Shown piece after piece: positions 1 through 9,150 of a DNA stretch of 64,000 nucleotides. The notes under the pieces are model-generated. The model was not told the origin of the DNA and did not search any database. It saw nothing but the letters and a program-made list of their open reading frames with translations. The stretch is from Acidimicrobiia bacterium. Its GTDB lineage: Bacteria > Actinomycetota > Acidimicrobiia > IMCC26256 > PALSA-610. Every line of letters starts with the position of its first letter. Position 1 is the stretch's first letter. The stretch spans positions 1 through 64,000 of the forward strand of contig DATBAK010000062.1 in the NCBI GenBank assembly GCA_036271555.1, given 5' to 3'. A program made the position numbers and the translations under genes.

Positions 1-31
1 GCCGGGCGGGCCGCCCAGAAGGCCGCCCGGC
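1..31 (-). terminator. Hairpin after glnB, probable operon terminator
   Basis: A 9-bp inverted repeat (GCCGGGCGG at 1-9, CCGCCCGGC at 23-31) lies 11 bases beyond the glnB stop in the transcribed direction. It could end the winged-helix/amt/glnB transcript. Whether a U-tract follows cannot be seen because the window ends. Confidence 0.5.
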
Positions 32-42
32 ACCACCCGACC

Positions 43-1978
<1,936 letters not shown>

Positions 1979-2007
1979 GCTCGGAGTGCTCCCTTTCTGT
2001 TTGGTGT

Positions 2008-2328
2008 TCATGGGTCGGTGCGGTCGACGTCCGCGACGTAGCCGCGGCCGCGAACCGTCGAGATGTGCAGGCCGAGCGCGGTGACGCGCCGGCGCAGCGT
2101 CTTGATGCGCGAGTCGACCGAGCGGTCGTTCGGCACACCGCCGGGCCACCCGGCGCGACCGAGTGTCGTACGACCCAGCAACCGGCCGGGGTTCTCGAGG
2201 AACGCGCGCGCGAGGCGCGCTTCGATCGGTGACAGCGCGACCCATTCGCCGGCGCGCCGCAGGATGTCGTCGTCATCGACGACGGGGGGCTCTACGTCGC
2301 GCGCGGGCGCGCGATCGAGAACAATCAC
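2008..2328 (-). CDS. Stand-alone OmpR/PhoB-type winged-helix DNA-binding protein
   Basis: 106 residues that are nearly only a Trans_reg_C effector domain. After a short acidic N-terminus comes the pattern LSPIEARLARAFLENPGRLL, a recognition-helix region (RSVDSRIKTLRRRV) and the wing (ISTVRGRGYVAD). There is no receiver domain, so it is not a complete response regulator. A GTG start with GGAGG 8 bases upstream fits well, and the TGA overlaps a possible amt ATG. Its place at the head of the amt-PII operon suggests a local nitrogen regulator, perhaps a reduced GlnR-like protein, but that role is inference. Confidence 0.8.
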   Translation of the reverse strand: MIVLDRAPARDVEPPVVDDDDILRRAGEWVALSPIEARLARAFLENPGRLLGRTTLGRAGWPGGVPNDRSVDSRIKTLRRRVTALGLHISTVRGRGYVADVDRTDP

Positions 2329-2376
2329 CGGGAACCTCCACGCTCTCCACGCACGGGCGTGCCCGCGCGTCGTCGG

Positions 2377-2748
2377 TCAGACGGTGGAGGGCACCGGAGG
2401 ACCGCGCCGCAGCGCGAAACGCGCCTGCTCGCGCGCGTGAGAGCCGACGAACCGGCGCGAGCGCGGCCGGATCGACGCGCCGACGGCGACCGCGACGGCG
2501 ACCGCGAGACCCGATCCCTGCGGACGCGGCCTGGTCGGCTGCGCGACGACGAACTGCGCGCCGACCGAGGCCGCGCGGACGTCGGGATGGCGGGTCGGCG
2601 AGCCGTGCGGCGCGGCCGCGGCATCGACGCTCACCTTCGCCGGCGTGTGCGCGACGGCGTGCACTGCGGTGGGCGCGAGCACGCCGAACACGACGAGGAT
2701 CAGCAGCGCGACGTCGAAGCGCGCACGAGGACCGATCCGTGTCGTCAT
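2377..2748 (-). CDS. Hypothetical small exported or membrane protein
   Basis: 123 residues with no recognised family. A hydrophobic segment (about residues 13-32, ALLILVVFGVLAPTAVHA) ends in a possible signal-peptidase site. A second Ala/Val run at about 80-90 is followed by a basic Arg-rich tail. It ends 48 bases before the winged-helix gene on the same strand and could be the first gene of the amt operon. Composition matches its neighbours, but high GC makes chance frames common, so the call is moderate. Confidence 0.5.
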   Translation of the reverse strand: MTTRIGPRARFDVALLILVVFGVLAPTAVHAVAHTPAKVSVDAAAAPHGSPTRHPDVRAASVGAQFVVAQPTRPRPQGSGLAVAVAVAVGASIRPRSRRFVGSHAREQARFALRRGPPVPSTV

Positions 2749-2850
2749 GATGCGGTCACCCTACGAGACCCTCGTTGCTCGACGAAGACCCGAATGTGAA
2801 CGGTCGGTTTCGAGCGTGTGCTCGCTGTGTGCCCGTCCGCGGGCGCGAAA

Positions 2851-2883
2851 CGGGTGGCCGGCGGTCTCCCGCGCGGCCACCCG
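2851..2883 (-). terminator. Hairpin downstream of the beta-helix gene
   Basis: A perfect 10-bp inverted repeat (CGGGTGGCCG at 2851-2860, CGGCCACCCG at 2874-2883) starts about 22 bases after the stop at 2905. On the transcribed strand it is followed by TTTCGCG, so it could be an intrinsic terminator with a weak U-tract. Confidence 0.55.
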
Positions 2884-2904
2884 ATCGCTCGTCCGCAGAG
2901 AGAC

Positions 2905-4056
2905 TCAGAACGTCGGCGACGTCCCGAGCTCGTGCTTCACCTGCACGTAGGAGTTCGTGCCCTTCACGGTCACGGGACCCGACGTGAAGACGCCGTAGTA
3001 GTCGGGGCCGATGACGTTGCTCGCGACCCGGATGGTCAGCGGGCCCGCGCTCCCGAGGTAGATGCCGGTCGTCTCGAGGTCGTTCTCGTCGGTGCGCACG
3101 TTGTTCGTGCCGATCCGGTTGTACATGACCGAGTTGCCGGAGAAGTCGGTGCCCGGCGCGTGCGCGTGGACGACGACGCCGCCGTGCCCGTTGCCCGAGA
3201 ACTCGTTGAACGTGATCGAGTTGCCCTTCACCACTCCGCCGGGAATCGGGCTCGCGAGGATCACCCCGCTGCCCGCGGACGCGTCCGGCGCGGTCGCGGT
3301 CGAGAGGCCGTTGTTGTCCGACGTGTTGAACTGGATCAGGTTGTCGTTGACGCCCGCGCCGCTGTGGTCCGCGAGCGCGATGCCGCAGCCGCCGAAGTTC
3401 TCGTCGGTGGTGTTGAAGGCGACGAGGTTGTGGTTCGCCGGCAGGTTGAGGTCGTCGGCCAGGTTGATGCCGACGCCGTTGTCGTGCGCGTTGTTGAACA
3501 GCGCGGCCGAGTGCGAGCTCGAGTTGATGTCGATGCCCGAACCCAGGTTGCCGGTCACCTCGTTGAAGAGGATGTTCACGTGGTTCGCGGCAACCGGGCC
3601 GGTCGCCCCGAGTCCGAGCGTGGCGATGCCGTCGGCGAGCTTGCCCTTCGCGGGCTTCAGCGGGCTGGCGTTCTCCACCTTGAACCCGACGACGTTCGAC
3701 CACGATGCAGTGACGCCGATGCCGTACGCGTCGCCCTTCGCGTCGATCGTGGCGCCGCGCAGGCCTGCGAGCGTGACCCGGCGATCGACCGTGACGAGCC
3801 CGGGATACGTGCCCGGGCAGACGACGACGGTGCCGCCGTTCGCGACGGCTTCGATGCCGTCCTGGATCGCGCTGAACTGCGCGTGCGCGCATTCGTCGTC
3901 GAAGTGACCCGCCGAGGTCGCCTGCGAGTTGTGTGCGCTGACGAACACGACACCCGGACGCGGGGTCGCGCCCGCCGGTGCCGCGGCGATGAGGAACGTC
4001 GCCGCGAACAGCGCGACGGCCAAGCCTCCGAACAACGTGCGAGATCGAGATTTCAT
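2905..4056 (-). CDS. Secreted right-handed beta-helix repeat protein
   Basis: 383 residues. A classical signal peptide (MKSRSRTLFGGLAVALFAAT, ending near AGATP) is followed by a domain with many Asn/Gly/Val turns (NNLIQFN, GNSITFNEFSGN, NSVMYNRIGTNN), typical of NosD/pectate-lyase-like parallel beta-helix proteins. The first part (AIQDGIEAVANGGTVVVCPGTYP) is the common entry of such folds. The ATG at 4056 is chosen because it directly starts the signal peptide and AAGGGGGC lies upstream. It probably acts outside the cell or on the envelope; no catalytic residues can be assigned, so substrate and activity are unknown. It appears to be transcribed alone. Confidence 0.8.
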   Translation of the reverse strand: MKSRSRTLFGGLAVALFAATFLIAAAPAGATPRPGVVFVSAHNSQATSAGHFDDECAHAQFSAIQDGIEAVANGGTVVVCPGTYPGLVTVDRRVTLAGLRGATIDAKGDAYGIGVTASWSNVVGFKVENASPLKPAKGKLADGIATLGLGATGPVAANHVNILFNEVTGNLGSGIDINSSSHSAALFNNAHDNGVGINLADDLNLPANHNLVAFNTTDENFGGCGIALADHSGAGVNDNLIQFNTSDNNGLSTATAPDASAGSGVILASPIPGGVVKGNSITFNEFSGNGHGGVVVHAHAPGTDFSGNSVMYNRIGTNNVRTDENDLETTGIYLGSAGPLTIRVASNVIGPDYYGVFTSGPVTVKGTNSYVQVKHELGTSPTF

Positions 4057-4150
4057 CCTTGCCCCCTTGATCGTCGAATCCGTGCGTTCCGGCACGGACG
4101 CGGCGATCGTGTCACCCGCGCGCGCGTCGTCGCCAACCGCGAGCGCGCGA

Positions 4151-5857
4151 TCACGCGACGACGCGGAAGATCTCCTCGAGCGTCGTGTATCCGAGCGCGA
4201 CCTTGCGGAGGCCGTCCTTCTTGAGCGGGATCATCCCCTCCATGACCGCCATCTTCGACACGTCGTCGGTCGAACGGCGCTCGATGATCATCCGCTCGAT
4301 CTCCTCCGACAGCAGCATCACCTCGTGGATCGCGAACCGGCCCTTGTACCCCGTCCGCCCGCACGACGAGCACCCCACCGCACGCTGCAACACCGGCCAC
4401 TCGCTCCCCGACAACTCGTCGACCGCCCACCCCGCCTCGACCAGCTCGGCCTCCGTCGGCTGGTACGCCTCCTTGCAGTGATCGCACAGCCGGCGCGCGA
4501 GTCGCTGCGCGACCACGCAGTCCAACGCTGAGGTCACGAGGAACGGCTCCACCCCCATCTCCACCAACCGCATCGGGGTCGACGCGGCGCTGTTCGTGTG
4601 CAACGTCGACAACACGAGGTGGCCCGTCAGCGCGGCCTCGATCGCGATCACCGCGGTCTCGCGGTCACGGATCTCACCCACGAGGATGACGTCGGGGTCG
4701 GAACGCAGGATCGCCCGCAACGCCGACGCGAACGTGAGCCCCGCCTTCGGATGCACCTGCACCTGATTGATCCCCGCGAGCCGGTACTCGACCGGATCCT
4801 CCACGGTGATGATGTTGCGGTGCGCCTCGTTGAGGAGGTTGAGGGTCGCGTAGAGCGTCGTCGACTTGCCGGAACCGGTCGGACCGGTGACGAGGATCGT
4901 GCCGTAGGGCTTGTGGTACGCGCTCGCGAAGCGCTCGTGCGTCTCGGTGAGGAAGCCGAGATCCTCGAGCCGCAGCAGCGCGTTCCCCTTGTCGAGGATC
5001 CGCATGACGACCTTCTCGCCATACACGGTCGGCAGGGTCGCGACACGAAGGTCGACGGCGCGCCCACCGACCTTCAGCGAGATGCGCCCGTCCTGCGGGA
5101 TACGCCGTTCCGCGATGTTGATGTCGGCCATGACCTTGAGCCGGCTGATCACACCGGCCTGGATCGAACGCGGTGAGCGCATCACTTCGTGCAGCACGCC
5201 GTCGATGCGGAAACGGATGCGGAGGTCGCTCTCGGTCGGCTCGACGTGAATGTCGGACGCGCGGTCGTTCACGGCCTGGGTGACGAGCAGGTTGACGAAC
5301 TTGACGATCGGCGCGTCCTCGAGCACCTCGTTGACCGAGCCGAGGTCCTCGCTCTCGGAGAACTCGTCGGCCGCGGCCTGCGCGACCGTGTCGACCTCGG
5401 TGTCGAGACGGAAGTAGCGGTCGATCGTCGCCGCGAGCTCGCTCGGGCTCGCGACGACGGTCTTCACCTCGTGCCCCGTGATCGCGCGGATGTCGTCGAG
5501 CGCGAACACGTTCGACGGGTCGGCCATCGCGACGACGAGCTTGCCGTCTTCCCACGCGACCGCGATCGCCTGGTACCGACGCGCCATCGCCTCGCTGACG
5601 AGGCTGACCGCCGACGGGTCGATCGTCGCGTCGCCGAGGTCGAGGTACTCGAGGCCGACCTGCTTGGCGAGCGTCCGGACGAGGTCGGTCTCGGAGATCG
5701 TGCCCGACTCGATGAGGATCCGGCCGAGCTGCTTGCCCGATCGCCCCTGCTCGGAAAGGGCCGCGTCGAGCTGGGCCTCCGTCAGGAGACCCTCGCGCAT
5801 CAGCAGCGCGCCGAGCGGCGTTCCGTCCGACAGGGGGAGCCTCCTCAGGTCCTCCAT
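4151..5857 (-). CDS. pilB: Type IV pilus assembly / type II secretion ATPase PilB (GspE family)
   Basis: 568 residues, the usual length. An N-terminal GspE/PilB regulatory domain (about 20-155) precedes the ATPase. Visible motifs are Walker A GPTGSGKST (325-333), an Asp box with the acidic pair in ITVEDPVEYR, a Walker-B-like segment VILVGEIRDRE (390-400), a His box (LVLSTLHTNSA) and a zinc tetracysteine, C458xxC461 and C496xxC499. It drives pilin polymerisation at the cytoplasmic membrane. A DUF4388 gene precedes it by 36 bases. Three prepilin-like genes lie 11 kb away, separated by housekeeping genes; no pilC, pilT, pilM-Q or pilD is in the window. Confidence 0.92.
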   Translation of the reverse strand: MEDLRRLPLSDGTPLGALLMREGLLTEAQLDAALSEQGRSGKQLGRILIESGTISETDLVRTLAKQVGLEYLDLGDATIDPSAVSLVSEAMARRYQAIAVAWEDGKLVVAMADPSNVFALDDIRAITGHEVKTVVASPSELAATIDRYFRLDTEVDTVAQAAADEFSESEDLGSVNEVLEDAPIVKFVNLLVTQAVNDRASDIHVEPTESDLRIRFRIDGVLHEVMRSPRSIQAGVISRLKVMADINIAERRIPQDGRISLKVGGRAVDLRVATLPTVYGEKVVMRILDKGNALLRLEDLGFLTETHERFASAYHKPYGTILVTGPTGSGKSTTLYATLNLLNEAHRNIITVEDPVEYRLAGINQVQVHPKAGLTFASALRAILRSDPDVILVGEIRDRETAVIAIEAALTGHLVLSTLHTNSAASTPMRLVEMGVEPFLVTSALDCVVAQRLARRLCDHCKEAYQPTEAELVEAGWAVDELSGSEWPVLQRAVGCSSCGRTGYKGRFAIHEVMLLSEEIERMIIERRSTDDVSKMAVMEGMIPLKKDGLRKVALGYTTLEEIFRVVA

Positions 5858-5893
5858 CTGATATCGGCCGGAACCGGGCCTCTCTGTATCCCC

Positions 5894-6706
5894 CTACTCC
5901 TTGAGCGCCGAGAAGAGGCGGAGCAGGGCGCTCCGGTCGGCCGGCTCGTCGGCCTCGGGGGCGTAGGGCTCGATCGGGTCGAGCAGGTGGGTCGTGGCCT
6001 CCTCGAGGGCCGCCCGGTCCCGGGTCGGGGGCCGGGGCTCCGGTTGCGGCCGGGGTTGGGGCTCGGGTTGCGGCGGCGGTTCGGCGGCGACGACACGGAC
6101 CGCAGGCTCGGCGACCGGCACCGGTGCGGCCGGCGTCGGTGCGGCCGTTCCCACCTCGACCGCACCCCGGTCGACCAGGTCCTTCACCCGCCGGCAGACG
6201 TCGAGCAGCGACTCACCGGCCGTCGCCACGAGCTCGCGGACGGTCGGGCGGCCCTGGAGCCCGACGAGCAGCGCCCACTCCGGCGCGCCGAGGACGATCT
6301 CCTCCGCGCCCAGCGCGGGGGCCAGCCGCAGCCGGACGTCGAGGGACGGGATGGTGGTCTCGATGTCCTTCCACGCCTCGACCATCGCGGTGATCTCGGC
6401 GACCGCAGGGTCGAACGCGACCGAGACGCCCGACTCCGCGACGTCGCCGTCGCTGAACCGGAACGAGCCCTCGGGCTGGCGGGCGAGCGTGAAGCCGACG
6501 TCGACGAGGCGGGCACCCAACTCGGACTCGGTTCCGAGGGCAACCGGGGCGCCGTCGTCGACCGCGCAGCAGCGGCCGGCGCGCACGAGCAGCGATGCCT
6601 CGTGGTGCCCGGCTTCGAGGCGGAGCGCGCCGGTCTTGCCTGCCGTCGAGAGGAGCCCGAACAGCTCGGTCACCGACAGCGTGTCGAACGTCCCCTGCAG
6701 CGACAC
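5894..6706 (-). CDS. DUF4388 domain protein upstream of pilB
   Basis: 270 residues. The first 100 match the DUF4388 (PATAN-like) pattern: SLQGTFDTLSVTELFGLLS, then GALRLEAG and a strand-rich stretch, as found in signalling and gliding/pilus proteins. A Pro/Arg-rich linker (about 190-230) leads to a short acidic C-terminus. Two further folded segments (about 105-185) are not recognised. The GTG start at 6706 is the natural N-terminus of the domain. Transcription into pilB suggests a role in controlling pilus assembly (inference from context). Confidence 0.75.
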   Translation of the reverse strand: MSLQGTFDTLSVTELFGLLSTAGKTGALRLEAGHHEASLLVRAGRCCAVDDGAPVALGTESELGARLVDVGFTLARQPEGSFRFSDGDVAESGVSVAFDPAVAEITAMVEAWKDIETTIPSLDVRLRLAPALGAEEIVLGAPEWALLVGLQGRPTVRELVATAGESLLDVCRRVKDLVDRGAVEVGTAAPTPAAPVPVAEPAVRVVAAEPPPQPEPQPRPQPEPRPPTRDRAALEEATTHLLDPIEPYAPEADEPADRSALLRLFSALKE

Positions 6707-6770
6707 GCGATTCCCCGTCCTTCGTCTGCCCCCATCATCGGCACGCGAGTCGGGTCCGGTTGAGTGGGTT

Positions 6771-7622
6771 TCAGCCCAGGGCGGAAACCGCGTGCTGCTT
6801 CATCACCGCGACCGGCGCGGTGACGCCCGTCCAGCGCTCGAAGGCAATCGCGCCCTGGTGGACGAGCATGCCGATGCCCTCGACGGTCTGCGCGCCCCGG
6901 CTCGCCGCGAGCTCGAGCAGCGGGGTGCGGCGGGGCAGGTAGACGAGGTCGGCGACGACGTGCTCGGGACCGAGGTCGGCCCCGGAGAACGGCAGCTCCG
7001 CGAGCTCGGCGGCGGGGTCGGCGCCGCGGGCGGCCATGCCGATCGGCGTGCCGTTCACGACGAGCCGGCACTCGCGGACCGCCTCGGCCGCGCCCGGCCA
7101 GTCGACCGCGGTGATGCCGTCGCCGAGCGCGGCGCACTCGCGCGCCGCGTCCGGCCGTCGCGCCGCGACCCGCACCGACGCACCCGCCCGCGCGAGCGCG
7201 AGCGCGACGGCGCGACTCACTCCGCCCGCGCCGAGCACGACCGCGTCGACGCCTGCGGGATCGTGGCCTTCGTCGCGGAGCGAACGCAGGAAGCCTTCGC
7301 CGTCGGTCGACTCGCCGACGAGCGCGCCGTCGTCCCGACGCGACACGCAGTTCACGCTACGCAGCACCGCGGCGTCGCCGCGCACGACGTCGCAGGCCTC
7401 GGCCGCGGCCGCCTTGTGCGGCATGGTCACGCTCACGCCGTCGATGCCGAGCACGCGTACCCCGTCGAGCGCCTGAACCCCCGCGCCGGCCGGCACCGGC
7501 AGCGCGACGAAGACCCAGTCGAGCTCGACGGCCGCGAACGCGGCGTTGTGCATCACCGGCGACACGGAGTGCCGCACCGGATCGCCGATCACCGCGGCGA
7601 GCCGCGTGTGCCCGGTGATCAC
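6771..7622 (-). CDS. aroE: Shikimate dehydrogenase
   Basis: 283 residues; NADP-dependent reduction of 3-dehydroshikimate to shikimate. The shikimate-binding start (AVIGDPVRHSVSPVMHN), the catalytic lysine in SVTMPHK (Lys70), the STDGEGF motif and the dinucleotide glycine motif LGAGGVSRA (about 126-134) are all present. The GTG start at 7622 overlaps the mltG stop (GTGA), so it is translationally coupled. The frame stays open far upstream inside mltG, but only this start gives the family's usual N-terminus. The order alaS-ruvX-mltG-aroE is the conserved actinobacterial one. Confidence 0.95.
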   Translation of the reverse strand: MITGHTRLAAVIGDPVRHSVSPVMHNAAFAAVELDWVFVALPVPAGAGVQALDGVRVLGIDGVSVTMPHKAAAAEACDVVRGDAAVLRSVNCVSRRDDGALVGESTDGEGFLRSLRDEGHDPAGVDAVVLGAGGVSRAVALALARAGASVRVAARRPDAARECAALGDGITAVDWPGAAEAVRECRLVVNGTPIGMAARGADPAAELAELPFSGADLGPEHVVADLVYLPRRTPLLELAASRGAQTVEGIGMLVHQGAIAFERWTGVTAPVAVMKQHAVSALG

Positions 7623-8716
7623 TGCAGGAGCCCGAGCTCGCGCGCGTGCTGCACGTTCTGCTCGTGCTCCGCGAGCGTCGTCGCGAACGCGCTGTGCCCG
7701 TCGCGTCCGGCGACGACGAAATAGAGGTACGTCGTGTGCGCCGGATGCTGCGCGGCGGCGAGCGCGGTCTTCGTGATCGCGCCGATCGGCGTCGGCGGGA
7801 GTCCGGTGTGCACGTACGTGTTGTAGGGCGACGGGTTCGCGCGGTCGGCCGCGGTGTTCGACGCCTTGCGCTGCTGCAGCGCGTAGACGACGGTCGCGTC
7901 CATCTGCAGCAGCATGTTCTGCTGCAAGCGGTTGTCGATGACCGACGCGATCAACGGATCGTCGGGCGCGGTTCCCGACTCCTCCTGCACGATCGACGCG
8001 ATCGTGAGCACCTGATACGGCGTCTGCCCCGCGACCTGCGGGGTGCCGAGGCCCGCCGCGGTCGCGATCTGGTCGAAGCGGCGCACCATCGTGCGCACGA
8101 CCGCGGTCGCGGTGTCGTGCTTCGTGAAGCGGTACGTGTCGGGATAGAGGAAGCCTTCGAGGGTGTGCACGTTCGCGGGCTCGAACTTCGACCGTACGGC
8201 GTTCGAGCGCGCCACCGTGAGCACGTCGGTCGCGGAGATCCACGGCAGCTGCGCGTGCACGTGTGCCGCGACCTCCGAGAGCCACAGACCGGGCGTGATC
8301 CGCAGCGTCTCGTACGTGATCACCGGACCCTTGTCGAGCAGGTCGACCGCGCCCTGGATGCCGAGGTGCTTGCGCAGGTGGTACTCCCCCGCGTCGAACG
8401 GTCCCGCGTGCTTGATGCGCACGTACGCGTCGAAGGCGAAGCTCGATCCGATCACCTTCTCGTGCGCGAGCTCCTTGCCGATGTCGCGCACGCCCGCGCC
8501 CGACGCGACCGTGACGGTGACCGTGTCGCCGGGCCCACCGGGCGGATCGAGCTGGTACCGCCACCACCCGTAGACGACGGCGACCAGGATCAGCAGCGGG
8601 CTGAGGAACACGATGGGTACGAGGATCCGGCGCCGCCGGCGTCGGCGCCGTTCGAGATGGGCCTCGCGCGCGCGACCGCCGCGAGGGTCGGCGTCGGTGT
8701 CGGTGTCGCTGATCAC
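7619..8716 (-). CDS. mltG: Endolytic murein transglycosylase MltG (YceG-like)
   Basis: 365 residues. A very basic cytoplasmic head (Arg run at about 23-30) is followed by a single membrane helix (about 31-50) and a periplasmic YceG domain. Recognisable motifs are TLEGFLYPDTYRF, the catalytic region TIASIVQEESG, where Glu246 aligns with the conserved acid of the family, and the tail motif GLPPTPIG. It cuts nascent peptidoglycan strands and sets their length. It overlaps ruvX by 4 bases upstream and aroE by 4 bases downstream. Confidence 0.93.
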   Translation of the reverse strand: MISDTDTDADPRGGRAREAHLERRRRRRRRILVPIVFLSPLLILVAVVYGWWRYQLDPPGGPGDTVTVTVASGAGVRDIGKELAHEKVIGSSFAFDAYVRIKHAGPFDAGEYHLRKHLGIQGAVDLLDKGPVITYETLRITPGLWLSEVAAHVHAQLPWISATDVLTVARSNAVRSKFEPANVHTLEGFLYPDTYRFTKHDTATAVVRTMVRRFDQIATAAGLGTPQVAGQTPYQVLTIASIVQEESGTAPDDPLIASVIDNRLQQNMLLQMDATVVYALQQRKASNTAADRANPSPYNTYVHTGLPPTPIGAITKTALAAAQHPAHTTYLYFVVAGRDGHSAFATTLAEHEQNVQHARELGLLQ

Positions 8717-9150
8717 GCGCCCGACTCGAGCCAGGCCTGGAGCATCACCGCGGCCGCGACCTTGTCGACGACCGCCCTGCGCGCCTCGCGGCCGAGCCGG
8801 GCCTCGCGCAACGAGCGCTCCGCGGTCACCGTCGTCAGCCGCTCGTCGGCGGCGGTGATGGCGAGCTCGGGACCCGCGAGCGCGCGCAGCGCCTCGATCT
8901 CCGCGAGCGCGGCGCGGGCCGCGGGACCGAGACCGCCGGACAGCGAGATCGGCAGCCCGACGACGATCGCCACCGCCTCATTCTCGCGGGCCGCCGCCAA
9001 AATCGAGCGATGGTCCTCGACCTGCGTCTTCGCGCGCGTCAGGACCCCGAGCGGGCTCGCGATGTGGCGGCCGGGATCGCTGAGCGCGAGGCCGATGCGC
9101 TTCGAGCCGAGATCGACACCCAGGACGCGACCGGGCGCACCGGCGCTCAA
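8713..9150 (-). CDS. ruvX: YqgF/RuvX family nuclease (putative pre-16S rRNA nuclease)
   Basis: 145 residues, full family length with an RNase-H-like fold. Motifs are VLGVDLGSKRIGLALSD with the first catalytic Asp, VVGLPISLSGG, the acidic TAADERLTT and the C-terminal VVDKVAAAVML with the last Asp. It is annotated variously as Holliday junction resolvase or 16S rRNA 5'-end maturation nuclease. It overlaps the alaS stop (ATGA) upstream and mltG downstream. Confidence 0.93.
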   Translation of the reverse strand: MSAGAPGRVLGVDLGSKRIGLALSDPGRHIASPLGVLTRAKTQVEDHRSILAAARENEAVAIVVGLPISLSGGLGPAARAALAEIEALRALAGPELAITAADERLTTVTAERSLREARLGREARRAVVDKVAAAVMLQAWLESGA

